Below, in pieces: positions 44,241 to 53,980 of a stretch of 64,000 nt of DNA. The stretch's first letter is position 1; every line of letters begins with the position of its first letter. The stretch covers positions 1,426,001 to 1,490,000 of the forward strand of contig OZ241182.1 in the NCBI GenBank assembly GCA_965199595.1. Direction: 5' to 3'. Position numbers and translations under genes: made by a program. The notes beneath the pieces were generated by a model. It did no database searches and was not told the DNA's origin. It was given only the letters and a program-made list of their open reading frames with translations. This DNA comes from JBBROS01 sp965199595. GTDB taxonomy: Bacteria > Pseudomonadota > Alphaproteobacteria > Acetobacterales > Acetobacteraceae.

Positions 44241-45440
44241 ATGGAACCGTTCATGCGGCGCGCTGGTGCGGTCAGCCTGGGCTTTCACCTGATGGCCCTG
44301 CTGGCGATGGTGCTCGTCCTGCCGCACAGCGCGCCGCTGCCGCCGGTGGTGGAGACCGAGATCGCCATGGAGTTCGAGACGGTGCCGGAGCCCGTGCAGA
44401 AGGCCCCGGCCCCGGCCCCCACGCCCGCAGCCAAGCCCAGCGCGGTCGCCACCCCGGACCCGCCGAGCGAGGAGCCGACCAGGCCCACCCCGCCGACGCC
44501 TCCCCCGCCGCCTCCACCGCCGCCCCCGCCTCCGCCGCCAGCCCCCCCGGCGCCGCCGGCTCCGGCCCCGCCGCTGCCCACGCCGCCGCTGCCCACGCCG
44601 CCCGCCCCACCACCGCCGCCAGCCCCGGCGGCGCCGGCGCCCCCCGCCCCGCCAGCCCCGGCCGCCCCGGCGCCGCCGCAGGTGCCGGTGACCCAGGCAC
44701 CCGCGCCGCTGCCGGCCCCGCCGCCCTTGCCGACCCCCCCGGTGCGGACGCCGCCCGCGCCCACGCCGCCGCGCCAGGCGGCCCCGGCCCAGACGGTGCC
44801 GTCGCCGCCGGCCCCTCCGGCCGCGCATGCCCCGGCGGCGCACCCGCCGGCCCCGGCCGCGCCGCACACCGCCACGGCGCCCGCCGCACCGTCGCCGCCC
44901 CTGGTGGCCCCGCCGGCGCCGCCCGCGGCCCGTCCGGCCCCGCCAACGCAGACGCCGGGCCCGCCGAGCAACAGCACCACCAGCCAGCCGAACGCGACCC
45001 GGAACCCGGCCCCGGACAGCCGCGCCCTGGACAACACGCTGGAACGCCTGCGGGCGGCGGCGCGGAACGAGGCGCCACGCGCCGCGCCCAGCGCATCCCG
45101 CGGCGGTGCGCCTGGCGGGGGATCCCCTACGGGCGCTGAGAACGCCACACTTAGTTCCCTCGCTCGCGGCGCGGTCGGCGATAAGCTACGAGAGTGCTGG
45201 GAAAATGCTAATAATGGCGCGTTGAACGCGGATCAGCAGGTCGCTCGTTTAAGGGTAACGACGGACGCAAGCGGTACAATCCGTGATGTTGATATCCTAC
45301 AAACTAATCCAGGTCCGGTAGGGCGGGCGTTTGGTGAGGCTGCTCGCCGTACCGCCCTTTCCGCGCGCTGCGCCACCTTGCCCTTGCCGCCCAGCATGAG
45401 GGGCGCAAACCACACCTTCGAGATCACGTTCAGACCGTGA
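44241..45440 (+). CDS. tolA: TolA, with proline-rich linker
   Basis: A 399-residue protein. An N-terminal TM segment (residues 11-28) anchors it in the inner membrane; residues about 55-265 are an extreme Pro/Ala/Thr region instead of the usual long alpha-helix; the last 95 residues are the TolA/TonB-like domain with RECWENANN, LRVTTDASGTIRDVDI and ARCATLP. It links the TolQR motor to TolB and Pal. Codon use changes sharply at about 45145 (rare TTA, CTA, AGG, GTA), unlike the rest of the gene. Confidence 0.92.
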   Translation: MEPFMRRAGAVSLGFHLMALLAMVLVLPHSAPLPPVVETEIAMEFETVPEPVQKAPAPAPTPAAKPSAVATPDPPSEEPTRPTPPTPPPPPPPPPPPPPPAPPAPPAPAPPLPTPPLPTPPAPPPPPAPAAPAPPAPPAPAAPAPPQVPVTQAPAPLPAPPPLPTPPVRTPPAPTPPRQAAPAQTVPSPPAPPAAHAPAAHPPAPAAPHTATAPAAPSPPLVAPPAPPAARPAPPTQTPGPPSNSTTSQPNATRNPAPDSRALDNTLERLRAAARNEAPRAAPSASRGGAPGGGSPTGAENATLSSLARGAVGDKLRECWENANNGALNADQQVARLRVTTDASGTIRDVDILQTNPGPVGRAFGEAARRTALSARCATLPLPPSMRGANHTFEITFRP

Positions 45441-45454
45441 TGGGAGACGCTCCA

Positions 45455-46786
45455 ATGCAGTCATACTCAATCGGCCGCCGCAGCCTGGTGGCCGCCGGCA
45501 TCATCGCCACGCCGCTCGCCGCCCTGGCCCAGGGCGTGGGCCAGGGCAACCAGCAGCCCGAGATCACCGTGGACCGCGCCCGCACCGCGCCGATCCCGAT
45601 CGCCATCCCGAACTTCACCGGCACGCAGCTGGGTGCGGACATGACGAGCGTCATCGTCAACAACCTCGGCCGCTCCGGCCTGTTCCGCCCCATCACCCAG
45701 GCGGCCCAGGTGGGTGCGGACGGCGACACGCCCAACTTCCAGAACTGGAAGGCGGTGGGCGCCCAGGCGCTGGTGACCGGCAAGGTCGAGGGCGGCGGCA
45801 GCAACGTGCGGGTGGAGTTCCGGCTGTGGGACGTTCTGCCGGGCCAGCAGATCCAGGGCACCGCCTACACCACGACCAGCGCCAACTGGCGGCGGATCGC
45901 ACATATCATCAGCGACGTGATCTATGAGCGGCTGCTGGGCGAGAAGGGGTATTTCGACACCCGCATCGTGTACATCGCCGGGTCCGGCCCGCGGGACCGG
46001 CGCATCAAGCGGCTGGCGATCATGGACCAGGACGGGGAGAACAACCGCTTCCTGACCGACGGCTCCTGGCTGGCGCTGAGCCCGCGCTTCCACCCGACGC
46101 GCGACCAGATCGTGTTCATGTCGTTCAACAACAACAAGCCGCGGGTCTATACGTACGACCTCGGTTCCGGCAGCCAGCGCATCCTGGGCGACTTCGACGG
46201 CATGACCTTCGCGCCCCGTTTCGCGCCGAACGGCAACAGCATCGTCATGTCCGTGGCGCGGGGCAGCGGCTCCGACATCATCTCGGTGGGGCTGGGCGGC
46301 GGCGGCTCGCGCAAGCTCACCAACTCGGGCGCCATCGACACCAGCCCGTGCTACAGCCCGGACGGCAACCAGATCGTGTTCAACTCGGACCGCGGCGGCG
46401 ACCAGCAGCTGTATGTGATGGACAGCGGCGGCGGCGGCGTGCGGCGGATCAGCTTCGGGCGGGGGCGCTACGCGACGCCGGTTTGGTCGCCGCGCGGGGA
46501 CCTGATCGCCTTCACCCGCCTGACCGGCGGCACCTTCGCCATCGGCGTCATGCGCCCCGACGGCTCCGGCGAGCGCATCCTCACCGAGAGCTTCTCCGTC
46601 GAGGGCCCGACCTTCGCCCCCAACGGCCGCGTGCTGATGTTCTACCGCGAGACCGCGGCCCAGGGCCGCACCGGCAGCGGCTACTCCTCGCGCCTGGTGT
46701 CCATCGACATCACCGGCTTCAACGAGCGGCCGGTCAGCACGCCGACCGACGCCTCCGACCCGGCGTGGTCACCGCTGCTGGCTTGA
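45455..46786 (+). CDS. tolB: Tol-Pal system beta-propeller protein TolB
   Basis: A 443-residue periplasmic protein: N-terminal domain (IPIAIPNFTG...VIVNNLGRSGLF) then a six-bladed propeller with repeated WSPRGDLIAF- and FAPNG-type blades. It binds Pal and TolA. Two earlier in-frame starts exist, but this ATG has GGGAGA at good spacing. The signal peptide SIGRRSLVAAGIIATPLAALAQ has a twin-arginine-like RRSLV, so Tat export is possible. Confidence 0.95.
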   Translation: MQSYSIGRRSLVAAGIIATPLAALAQGVGQGNQQPEITVDRARTAPIPIAIPNFTGTQLGADMTSVIVNNLGRSGLFRPITQAAQVGADGDTPNFQNWKAVGAQALVTGKVEGGGSNVRVEFRLWDVLPGQQIQGTAYTTTSANWRRIAHIISDVIYERLLGEKGYFDTRIVYIAGSGPRDRRIKRLAIMDQDGENNRFLTDGSWLALSPRFHPTRDQIVFMSFNNNKPRVYTYDLGSGSQRILGDFDGMTFAPRFAPNGNSIVMSVARGSGSDIISVGLGGGGSRKLTNSGAIDTSPCYSPDGNQIVFNSDRGGDQQLYVMDSGGGGVRRISFGRGRYATPVWSPRGDLIAFTRLTGGTFAIGVMRPDGSGERILTESFSVEGPTFAPNGRVLMFYRETAAQGRTGSGYSSRLVSIDITGFNERPVSTPTDASDPAWSPLLA

Positions 46787-46866
46787 CCCCTCCGGCCTTG
46801 GGGCGTATCGGCGCGTCAATCGATACGGGATGCAACGCATCTCGGCACGTTGAAAAGGGATTTCGC

Positions 46867-47349
46867 ATGCACCTGAACCTCAAGGTCATCGGCCTCATGG
46901 CCTGCCTGGCGATGCTGGGCGCCTGCTCCGACAAGGACGCGACCGGGGCCTCCACCGGCGCCGGCGCCTCGGCCAGCACGGGCGGCGTCTCGCCCGGCAG
47001 CCAGGAGGACCTGGTCGCCAATGTCGGGGACCGGGTGTTCTTTGCCGACAACAGCTCGAACCTGAGCAGCGACGCCCGTGCCACGCTGGACCGCCAGGCC
47101 GCCTGGCTCGGCCGCTTTCCGGCGGTGAGCATCCAGATGGCCGGCAACTGCGACGAGCGGGGCACCAGCGAGTACAACCTGGCGCTGGGGCAGCGCCGGG
47201 CCAATGCGGCGCGGGACTACCTGGTGGCGCGCGGCGTGTCCTCCGCCCGGGTGACCAGCATCAGCTATGGCAAGGAGCGCCCGACCGCCGTGGGTTCGGA
47301 CGACCAGGCCTATGCGCAGAACCGCAACGCGCTGACCTCGGTCCGCTAG
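46867..47349 (+). CDS. pal: peptidoglycan-associated lipoprotein Pal
   Basis: A 160-residue lipoprotein with lipobox LGAC, a Ser/Gly/Ala-rich spacer, and an OmpA-like domain with NCDERGTSEYNLALGQRRA. It tethers the outer membrane to peptidoglycan. The 80-base gap after tolB holds two small inverted repeats (CGTATCG/CGATACG and GATGC/GCATC), perhaps RNA-processing or attenuation points. Confidence 0.95.
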   Translation: MHLNLKVIGLMACLAMLGACSDKDATGASTGAGASASTGGVSPGSQEDLVANVGDRVFFADNSSNLSSDARATLDRQAAWLGRFPAVSIQMAGNCDERGTSEYNLALGQRRANAARDYLVARGVSSARVTSISYGKERPTAVGSDDQAYAQNRNALTSVR

Positions 47350-47355
47350 TTCGTC

Positions 47356-48207
47356 ATGCGCCGGCTGCTGGGTGCCCTGATCCTGTCTGCGGCGGTGGCC
47401 GGCCCCGGCCTGGTGCGGCCGGCGCTGGCGCAGATGGACAGCCGCGAGGCGATCGGGCTGCAGAACCAGATCCTGGAACTGCGGCGCGACCTGCAATCCG
47501 TGCAGTCACAGCGCGGCGGCGGCGGGGGCGGCAGCCTGCCGCCGCCCAGCGTGCGGGGCGGGGGCGGCGGCAACGGGGACCTCTCGGCCATGCTGCTGGA
47601 CCGCGTCAGCACGCTGGAGGAGGATGTGCGCCGCATGCGTGGGCAGCTGGACGAGCTGGCCAATGCGAGCCGCCGCCAGCAGGAGGAGCTGGCCAAGCAG
47701 ATCGCCGACATGAACTTCCGCCTGCAGAACGCCCCCAGCAGCCCGGCGGCCGGGTCACGCCAGCCCACTCCCACCACTCTGAACGGCCCCACGGCCGTGC
47801 CGGAGCCCACGGGTTCGGCCCGCCGCCCGCCGGAGCTGGCGATGCAGGAAGGCAACGCCGCCCTGGCCCGGCGCGACTACCCGGCCGCCGAGAGCGCCGC
47901 CCGCGAGGTGCTGGGCAGCGGCCGTGGCCCGCGCGCCACCGACGCGCAGTTCCTGCTGGCGCAGTCATTGACCGGCAAGCGCGACTACCAGGGCGCGGCG
48001 ATCGCCTATGACGACGCCTACAACCGGTCTCGCACCGGGTCGCGGGCGCCGGAGGCCCTGCTGGGTATCGCCAATGCGATGCTGGCGCTGAACGAGCGTG
48101 GTGCTGCCTGCGCCAGCCTGGACAAGCTGCGGAGCGAGTTCAACGCACCCCGCACCGACATCCGCGACGGAGCCGCCGCGCTGCGCACGCGCGCCGGGTG
48201 CCGCTAG
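47356..48207 (+). CDS. cpoB: cell division coordinator CpoB (YbgF)
   Basis: A 283-residue periplasmic protein with signal peptide (cleavage after PALAQ), an N-terminal coiled coil broken by a Gly-rich stretch (residues about 55-75), and C-terminal TPR repeats (GNAALARRDYPAAESAAREVL, QFLLAQSLTGKRDYQGAAIAYDDA). It couples peptidoglycan synthesis to outer-membrane constriction. It overlaps tilS by ten bases. Confidence 0.93.
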   Translation: MRRLLGALILSAAVAGPGLVRPALAQMDSREAIGLQNQILELRRDLQSVQSQRGGGGGGSLPPPSVRGGGGGNGDLSAMLLDRVSTLEEDVRRMRGQLDELANASRRQQEELAKQIADMNFRLQNAPSSPAAGSRQPTPTTLNGPTAVPEPTGSARRPPELAMQEGNAALARRDYPAAESAAREVLGSGRGPRATDAQFLLAQSLTGKRDYQGAAIAYDDAYNRSRTGSRAPEALLGIANAMLALNERGAACASLDKLRSEFNAPRTDIRDGAAALRTRAGCR

Positions 48208-49376
48208 ACCATCCGCTCGCGCCGGCCCTGACGCCGGCGGAGTTTTCATTGCTGATGCAGCCCTTCGCGCCGTTCCCGCCGGGGCGGCGGGTAGTGGCCG
48301 GCGTGTCCGGCGGCGCCGACAGCATGGCGCTGGCCTTGCTGCTGCGGGATTGGGGGGACCCGCTGGCGGTGATCGTGGATCACGCGCTGCGCCCCGGCTC
48401 CGCCGCGGAAGCCGCGCTGACGCTGGCACGGCTGACCGGCCTGGGCATCCCGGCGCGGGTGGTTCGGGTGGATGTGGGGCATGGGCCCGACCTGGGCGCG
48501 CGGGCGCGGGCGGCTCGTTACCAGGTGCTGCTCGAGGTGTGCCGGGCGAGTGGGCGGCCGGATCTGCTGCTGGGCCACCATGCCCGCGACCAGGATGAGA
48601 CGGTGCTGTTGCGCGCGCAGAGCGGTAGCGGCCCGGCGGGGCTGGCTGGCATGGCGGGGCAGGCGTGGCGGGACGCGGCCCGGCTGCTGCGGCCGCTGCT
48701 GTCCGTGGCACCAGGCCGGCTGCGCGCCACCCTGGAGGCCGCGGCGGTGCGATGGGCCGAGGACCCCGGCAACACCGACCCGGCCACGGCCCGTGGTGCC
48801 CTCCGTCGGACCACGGTTCCCGCCGCCGCGCCACTCGGCCCGATGCGGCACGCGCTGGAGGCGCGGCTGGCCGAGGAGTTGGCAGCGGGAGTGACGATGC
48901 ACGCCGCTGGCCACGCCGAAGTCACAGCCGCGTTATCGAACGACGCGTGGTCGGCCCTGATCTGGACGTTGTCGGGCCGGGCCTATCCGCCGCCGGTTGC
49001 TGGCGTGCGGGACCTCGTGGCGCGTGCGGGTGGCACGTTGCACGGTGTCGCCGTGCGGGGCGGCCGGGTGTTTCGCGAGCCTGCGGCGTTGGGTGCCGCG
49101 GTCCCGGCGCGGGCGGGCGCCGTGTGGGACGGGCGCTTCGTGCTGCGGGATGGGGTTCGTGGCGCCGAACTGGGGGCGTTGCTGGATGATGCGGGGCGGC
49201 TGCGGCGCCGCCCGGGCTGCCCGGCGGCGGTGCTGCGCACCCTGCCGGCGCTGCGGCTGGATGGTAAATTGTTCGCCGTGCCGCATCTGGCCTATCCCGA
49301 TGCGGCAACCTGCCGTAGCGTCCATGTCGAGTTTCGGCCGGCGCGCCCGCTGGCCGGGGCTCCGTTCAGACCGTGA
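48198..49376 (+). CDS. tilS: tRNA(Ile)-lysidine synthase
   Basis: A 392-residue N-type ATP pyrophosphatase with PP-loop GVSGGADSMALALLL, then VDHALRPGSAAEA and GHHARDQDETVLLR. It modifies C34 of the CAU-anticodon tRNA(Ile) so it reads AUA. The GTG start lies inside the last codons of cpoB. The C-terminal half is divergent, as in many alphaproteobacteria. Confidence 0.93.
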   Translation: MPLDHPLAPALTPAEFSLLMQPFAPFPPGRRVVAGVSGGADSMALALLLRDWGDPLAVIVDHALRPGSAAEAALTLARLTGLGIPARVVRVDVGHGPDLGARARAARYQVLLEVCRASGRPDLLLGHHARDQDETVLLRAQSGSGPAGLAGMAGQAWRDAARLLRPLLSVAPGRLRATLEAAAVRWAEDPGNTDPATARGALRRTTVPAAAPLGPMRHALEARLAEELAAGVTMHAAGHAEVTAALSNDAWSALIWTLSGRAYPPPVAGVRDLVARAGGTLHGVAVRGGRVFREPAALGAAVPARAGAVWDGRFVLRDGVRGAELGALLDDAGRLRRRPGCPAAVLRTLPALRLDGKLFAVPHLAYPDAATCRSVHVEFRPARPLAGAPFRP

Positions 49377-49497
49377 TCTCGCGAGTCGCGCGGGGGCGGG
49401 GGATGCACATGAAGGCGGCGCACCCCATGTCACTGGCTGCTGGCCGGTGCAGTGGTGCGCCGGGTTCGGTTCAGGACGGGATCTCTGGGATCAGATG

Positions 49498-51414
<1,917 letters not shown>

Positions 51415-51435
51415 TCCTCGCTTGACGGAAGAACG

Positions 51436-51468
51436 AGGGGCCGGCGCCGAAAGGCCCGGCCCCTTTTC
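51436..51468 (+). terminator. intrinsic terminator after ftsH
   Basis: AGGGGCCGG (51436-51444) pairs with CCGGCCCCT (51456-51464), a bulged C, then GCC/GGC around a GAAA loop, followed by TTTTCCTT. This is the clearest intrinsic terminator in the window. Confidence 0.85.
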
Positions 51469-51469
51469 C

Positions 51470-52471
51470 TTGCTTGAACCGCTCGGCCTGCTGTGGGGGC
51501 GGGATGCCGCCGCGGCACAGGCGGCTGGCGCTGGCTTGCTGCTGGCGGGCGGGCCCGGCGTATTCACGTTAGTGCGCCATCAGGACCGGATGTTGCCGGC
51601 GCCGGAGGCCGCCAGGGTCTGGCCGGAGGCGGTGGGCGCCCTTGTAGCCCCGGTCGCCGACTGGGCCGGGCTGGGACAAGGGCCGGTGATCTTCGGCATC
51701 CTGAACGCCACGCCGGACAGCTTCAGTGACGGCGGGTCGAACCCCGGCGCAGACAGCGCCATGGCAGCCGGGCTGCAGATGCTGGCCGATGGCGCCGACG
51801 TGCTGGATATCGGCGGCGAGAGCACACGCCCCGGTGCCGAAGTGGTGCCGCCGGCGCTGGAGCAGGCGCGCATCCTGCCGGTGATCCGGGCATTGGCGCG
51901 GGCCGGCGCGGTGATCTCGGCCGATACCCGCAACGCCGAGACGATGGCGCGCGCGCTAGAGGCAGGGGCGCGGATCATCAATGACGTATCGGCGCTGCGC
52001 CACGATGAAGGGTCGATGGCCGTGGTGGCGGGGGCGGGGTGCCCGGTGCTGCTGATGCACATGCGCGGCACGCCGGCCTCGATGAAAAGCCTGGCGATCT
52101 ATGAGGACGTGGCCGTAGAGGTCGTCTCCGAACTGGCAGATCGGATTGCCGCGGCGGAGGCGGCTGGCGTCCAGCGGCACCGGATTGCGGTGGACCCAGG
52201 GTTCGGGTTCGCCAAGACGGCGGCGCAGACTCTGGAATTGCTGCAGCGCCTGCCGGGCCTGCTGACGCTCGGGCGGCCGGTGCTGGCGGGGATTTCGCGC
52301 AAGACCACCATCGGCATGCTGACCGGGGAGGCCGAAGCCGGGCGGCGCGACCCCGGCTCCATGGCGGCGGCGCTGTTCGCCCTGTCGCGGGGCGCGCGCC
52401 TGTTGCGGGTGCATGATGTTCGCGGCACCCGGCAAGCCGTCTCCGTATGGAACGGCCTGAACCGGGTGTAG
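51470..52471 (+). CDS. folP: dihydropteroate synthase
   Basis: A TIM-barrel enzyme: FGILNATPDSFSDGG, DIGGESTRPGA, NDVSAL, HMRGTPASM and GISRKTTIG are the conserved pterin- and pABA-binding segments. It condenses 6-hydroxymethyl-dihydropterin diphosphate with pABA and is the target of sulfonamides. The start is unclear: TTG 51470 gives LEPLGLLWG as in relatives; TTG 51422 would put the ftsH terminator inside the gene. About 55 residues precede the catalytic barrel. Confidence 0.9.
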   Translation: MLEPLGLLWGRDAAAAQAAGAGLLLAGGPGVFTLVRHQDRMLPAPEAARVWPEAVGALVAPVADWAGLGQGPVIFGILNATPDSFSDGGSNPGADSAMAAGLQMLADGADVLDIGGESTRPGAEVVPPALEQARILPVIRALARAGAVISADTRNAETMARALEAGARIINDVSALRHDEGSMAVVAGAGCPVLLMHMRGTPASMKSLAIYEDVAVEVVSELADRIAAAEAAGVQRHRIAVDPGFGFAKTAAQTLELLQRLPGLLTLGRPVLAGISRKTTIGMLTGEAEAGRRDPGSMAAALFALSRGARLLRVHDVRGTRQAVSVWNGLNRV

Positions 52472-52473
52472 CG

Positions 52474-53472
52474 TCAAACCAGCTTCACCAGCTGCTTGCC
52501 GAAGTTGTGTCCCTTCAACAGGCCCAGGAAGGCGTTCGGGGCGTTCTCCAGGCCCTCGGCCACACTCTCCCGGTATCGCAGCGAGCCATCCGCCACCATG
52601 CCTGCCAGGGCGGCCAAGGCTTCGGGCCAGACATCCAGATGTTCGGAGACGATGAAGCCGCGCACCGTGAGCCTTGAGGTGAGGACGAGCCGGGGCTCGG
52701 CCAGCGGTATCGCGGCGCCGTCATAGCCCGAGATGGCGCCGCACACGGCGATGCGGCCATGCGCGTTCATCCGGGACAGCACGGCATCCAGCACCGGGCC
52801 GCCGACATTGTCGAAGTAGGCATCAATCCCGTCCGGCGCCGCCGCAGCCAGGTCGGCCGCCAGCCGGCCGGCCTTGTAGTCGACACAGGCGTCGAACCCC
52901 AGCGTCCCCGTCACATAGCCGCACTTCTCCGCCCCGCCCGCAATGCCGACGACCCGGCATCCCATCCGCTTCGCCAGCTGCCCCACCACACCGCCCACGG
53001 CCCCGCTGGCGGCACTGACGGCCAAGGTCTCCCCGGCTTTCGGCAGGCAGATGGCGTTGAGGCCATACCAGGCTGTGACGCCCGGCATGCCGGCGACGCC
53101 GAGATAGGCCTGGATCGGCACGCGCGCCGTATCCAGCTTGCGCAGGCCGGTGCCGTCCGAGGTGCCGTACTCCTGCCAGCCGAACCCGCCCAGCACGCTG
53201 TCACCCACCGTGAAGCCCGGGTTGCGGCTCTCGGTCACCACGCCCACGGTGCCGCCGCCCATCACCTGGTCCAACGGTTGCGGGGCCGTGTAGGATTTCG
53301 TGTCGTTCATGCGGCCGCGCATGTAGGGGTCGAGCGACATGAAATGGTTGCGGACCCGGACCTGGTTCGCCGCCAGCGCCGGCAGCGGGCTGGTCACCAG
53401 GCGGAAGTTGGCCGGGCTTGCGGCACCTTCGGGGCGGCTTGCGAGCAGGATCTGGCGGTTGAGGTCGGGCAT
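52474..53472 (-). CDS. NADP-dependent oxidoreductase, MDR family (CurA-like)
   Basis: A 332-residue zinc-free medium-chain reductase: SLDPYMRGRMND, AYLGVAGMPGVTAWYGL, VSAASGAVGGVVGQLAKRMG (NADPH loop) and DNVGGPVLDAVL. Members reduce alpha,beta-unsaturated ketones or aldehydes (CurA, prostaglandin reductase, zeta-crystallin relatives). It converges on folP with two bases between the stops. Confidence 0.88.
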   Translation of the reverse strand: MPDLNRQILLASRPEGAASPANFRLVTSPLPALAANQVRVRNHFMSLDPYMRGRMNDTKSYTAPQPLDQVMGGGTVGVVTESRNPGFTVGDSVLGGFGWQEYGTSDGTGLRKLDTARVPIQAYLGVAGMPGVTAWYGLNAICLPKAGETLAVSAASGAVGGVVGQLAKRMGCRVVGIAGGAEKCGYVTGTLGFDACVDYKAGRLAADLAAAAPDGIDAYFDNVGGPVLDAVLSRMNAHGRIAVCGAISGYDGAAIPLAEPRLVLTSRLTVRGFIVSEHLDVWPEALAALAGMVADGSLRYRESVAEGLENAPNAFLGLLKGHNFGKQLVKLV

Positions 53473-53567
53473 GGTCTCTCCGGCATGGTCAGCCGCGGTA
53501 CCTGGGGACGGCGCTGCCGACGGCCAAGGCTTTTCATTATGGTCCCCACCGACTAGAAGCCGGTGCC

Positions 53568-53924
53568 ATGAACACCGTGCTGCTCCTCGTCCACCTGTTC
53601 GTCACCCTGGCCCTGATCGGCGTCGTGCTGATCCAGCGCAGCGAGGGCGGCGGGCTTGGCATCGGCACCTCGCAGGGGATGGGCGGGCTGATGTCCGGCC
53701 GGGGCACCGCGAACCTGCTGACCCGCACCACGGCGATCCTCGGCACCATCTTCTTCGTGCTGTCCCTGGCGCTGGCGCTGCTCAACCGCGGCACCGGCGG
53801 CGTGGGCCGTTCGCTGCTGGACAACCCGCCGCCCATCGGCGCGCCGGCCGCGCCCGGTGCGCTGCCCGCCGAGTCGCCTGCCGTGCCGGCCGCGCCGCGC
53901 GGCCCCGCGGTCCCGACAAACTAG
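53568..53924 (+). CDS. secG: protein translocase subunit SecG
   Basis: A 118-residue protein with two TM segments (residues 3-22 and 52-72) and the conserved LIQRSEGGGLGIG between; GRGTANLLTRTTAILGTIFF is typical. The Pro/Ala-rich C-terminal tail is common in alphaproteobacteria. It precedes pyrG as in many relatives. Confidence 0.92.
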   Translation: MNTVLLLVHLFVTLALIGVVLIQRSEGGGLGIGTSQGMGGLMSGRGTANLLTRTTAILGTIFFVLSLALALLNRGTGGVGRSLLDNPPPIGAPAAPGALPAESPAVPAAPRGPAVPTN

Positions 53925-53980
53925 GCATTCCGCGTGCCGGGGTATGCGGCACCGGGTCCGTTGCTCTATCAGGGTCGCCC

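Noticed and set aside
45428..49378. GTTCAGACCGTGAT shared by the ends of tolA and tilS
   Set aside because: Both proteins simply end in Phe-Arg-Pro followed by a stop; 14 bases can match by chance and no wider similarity is seen.
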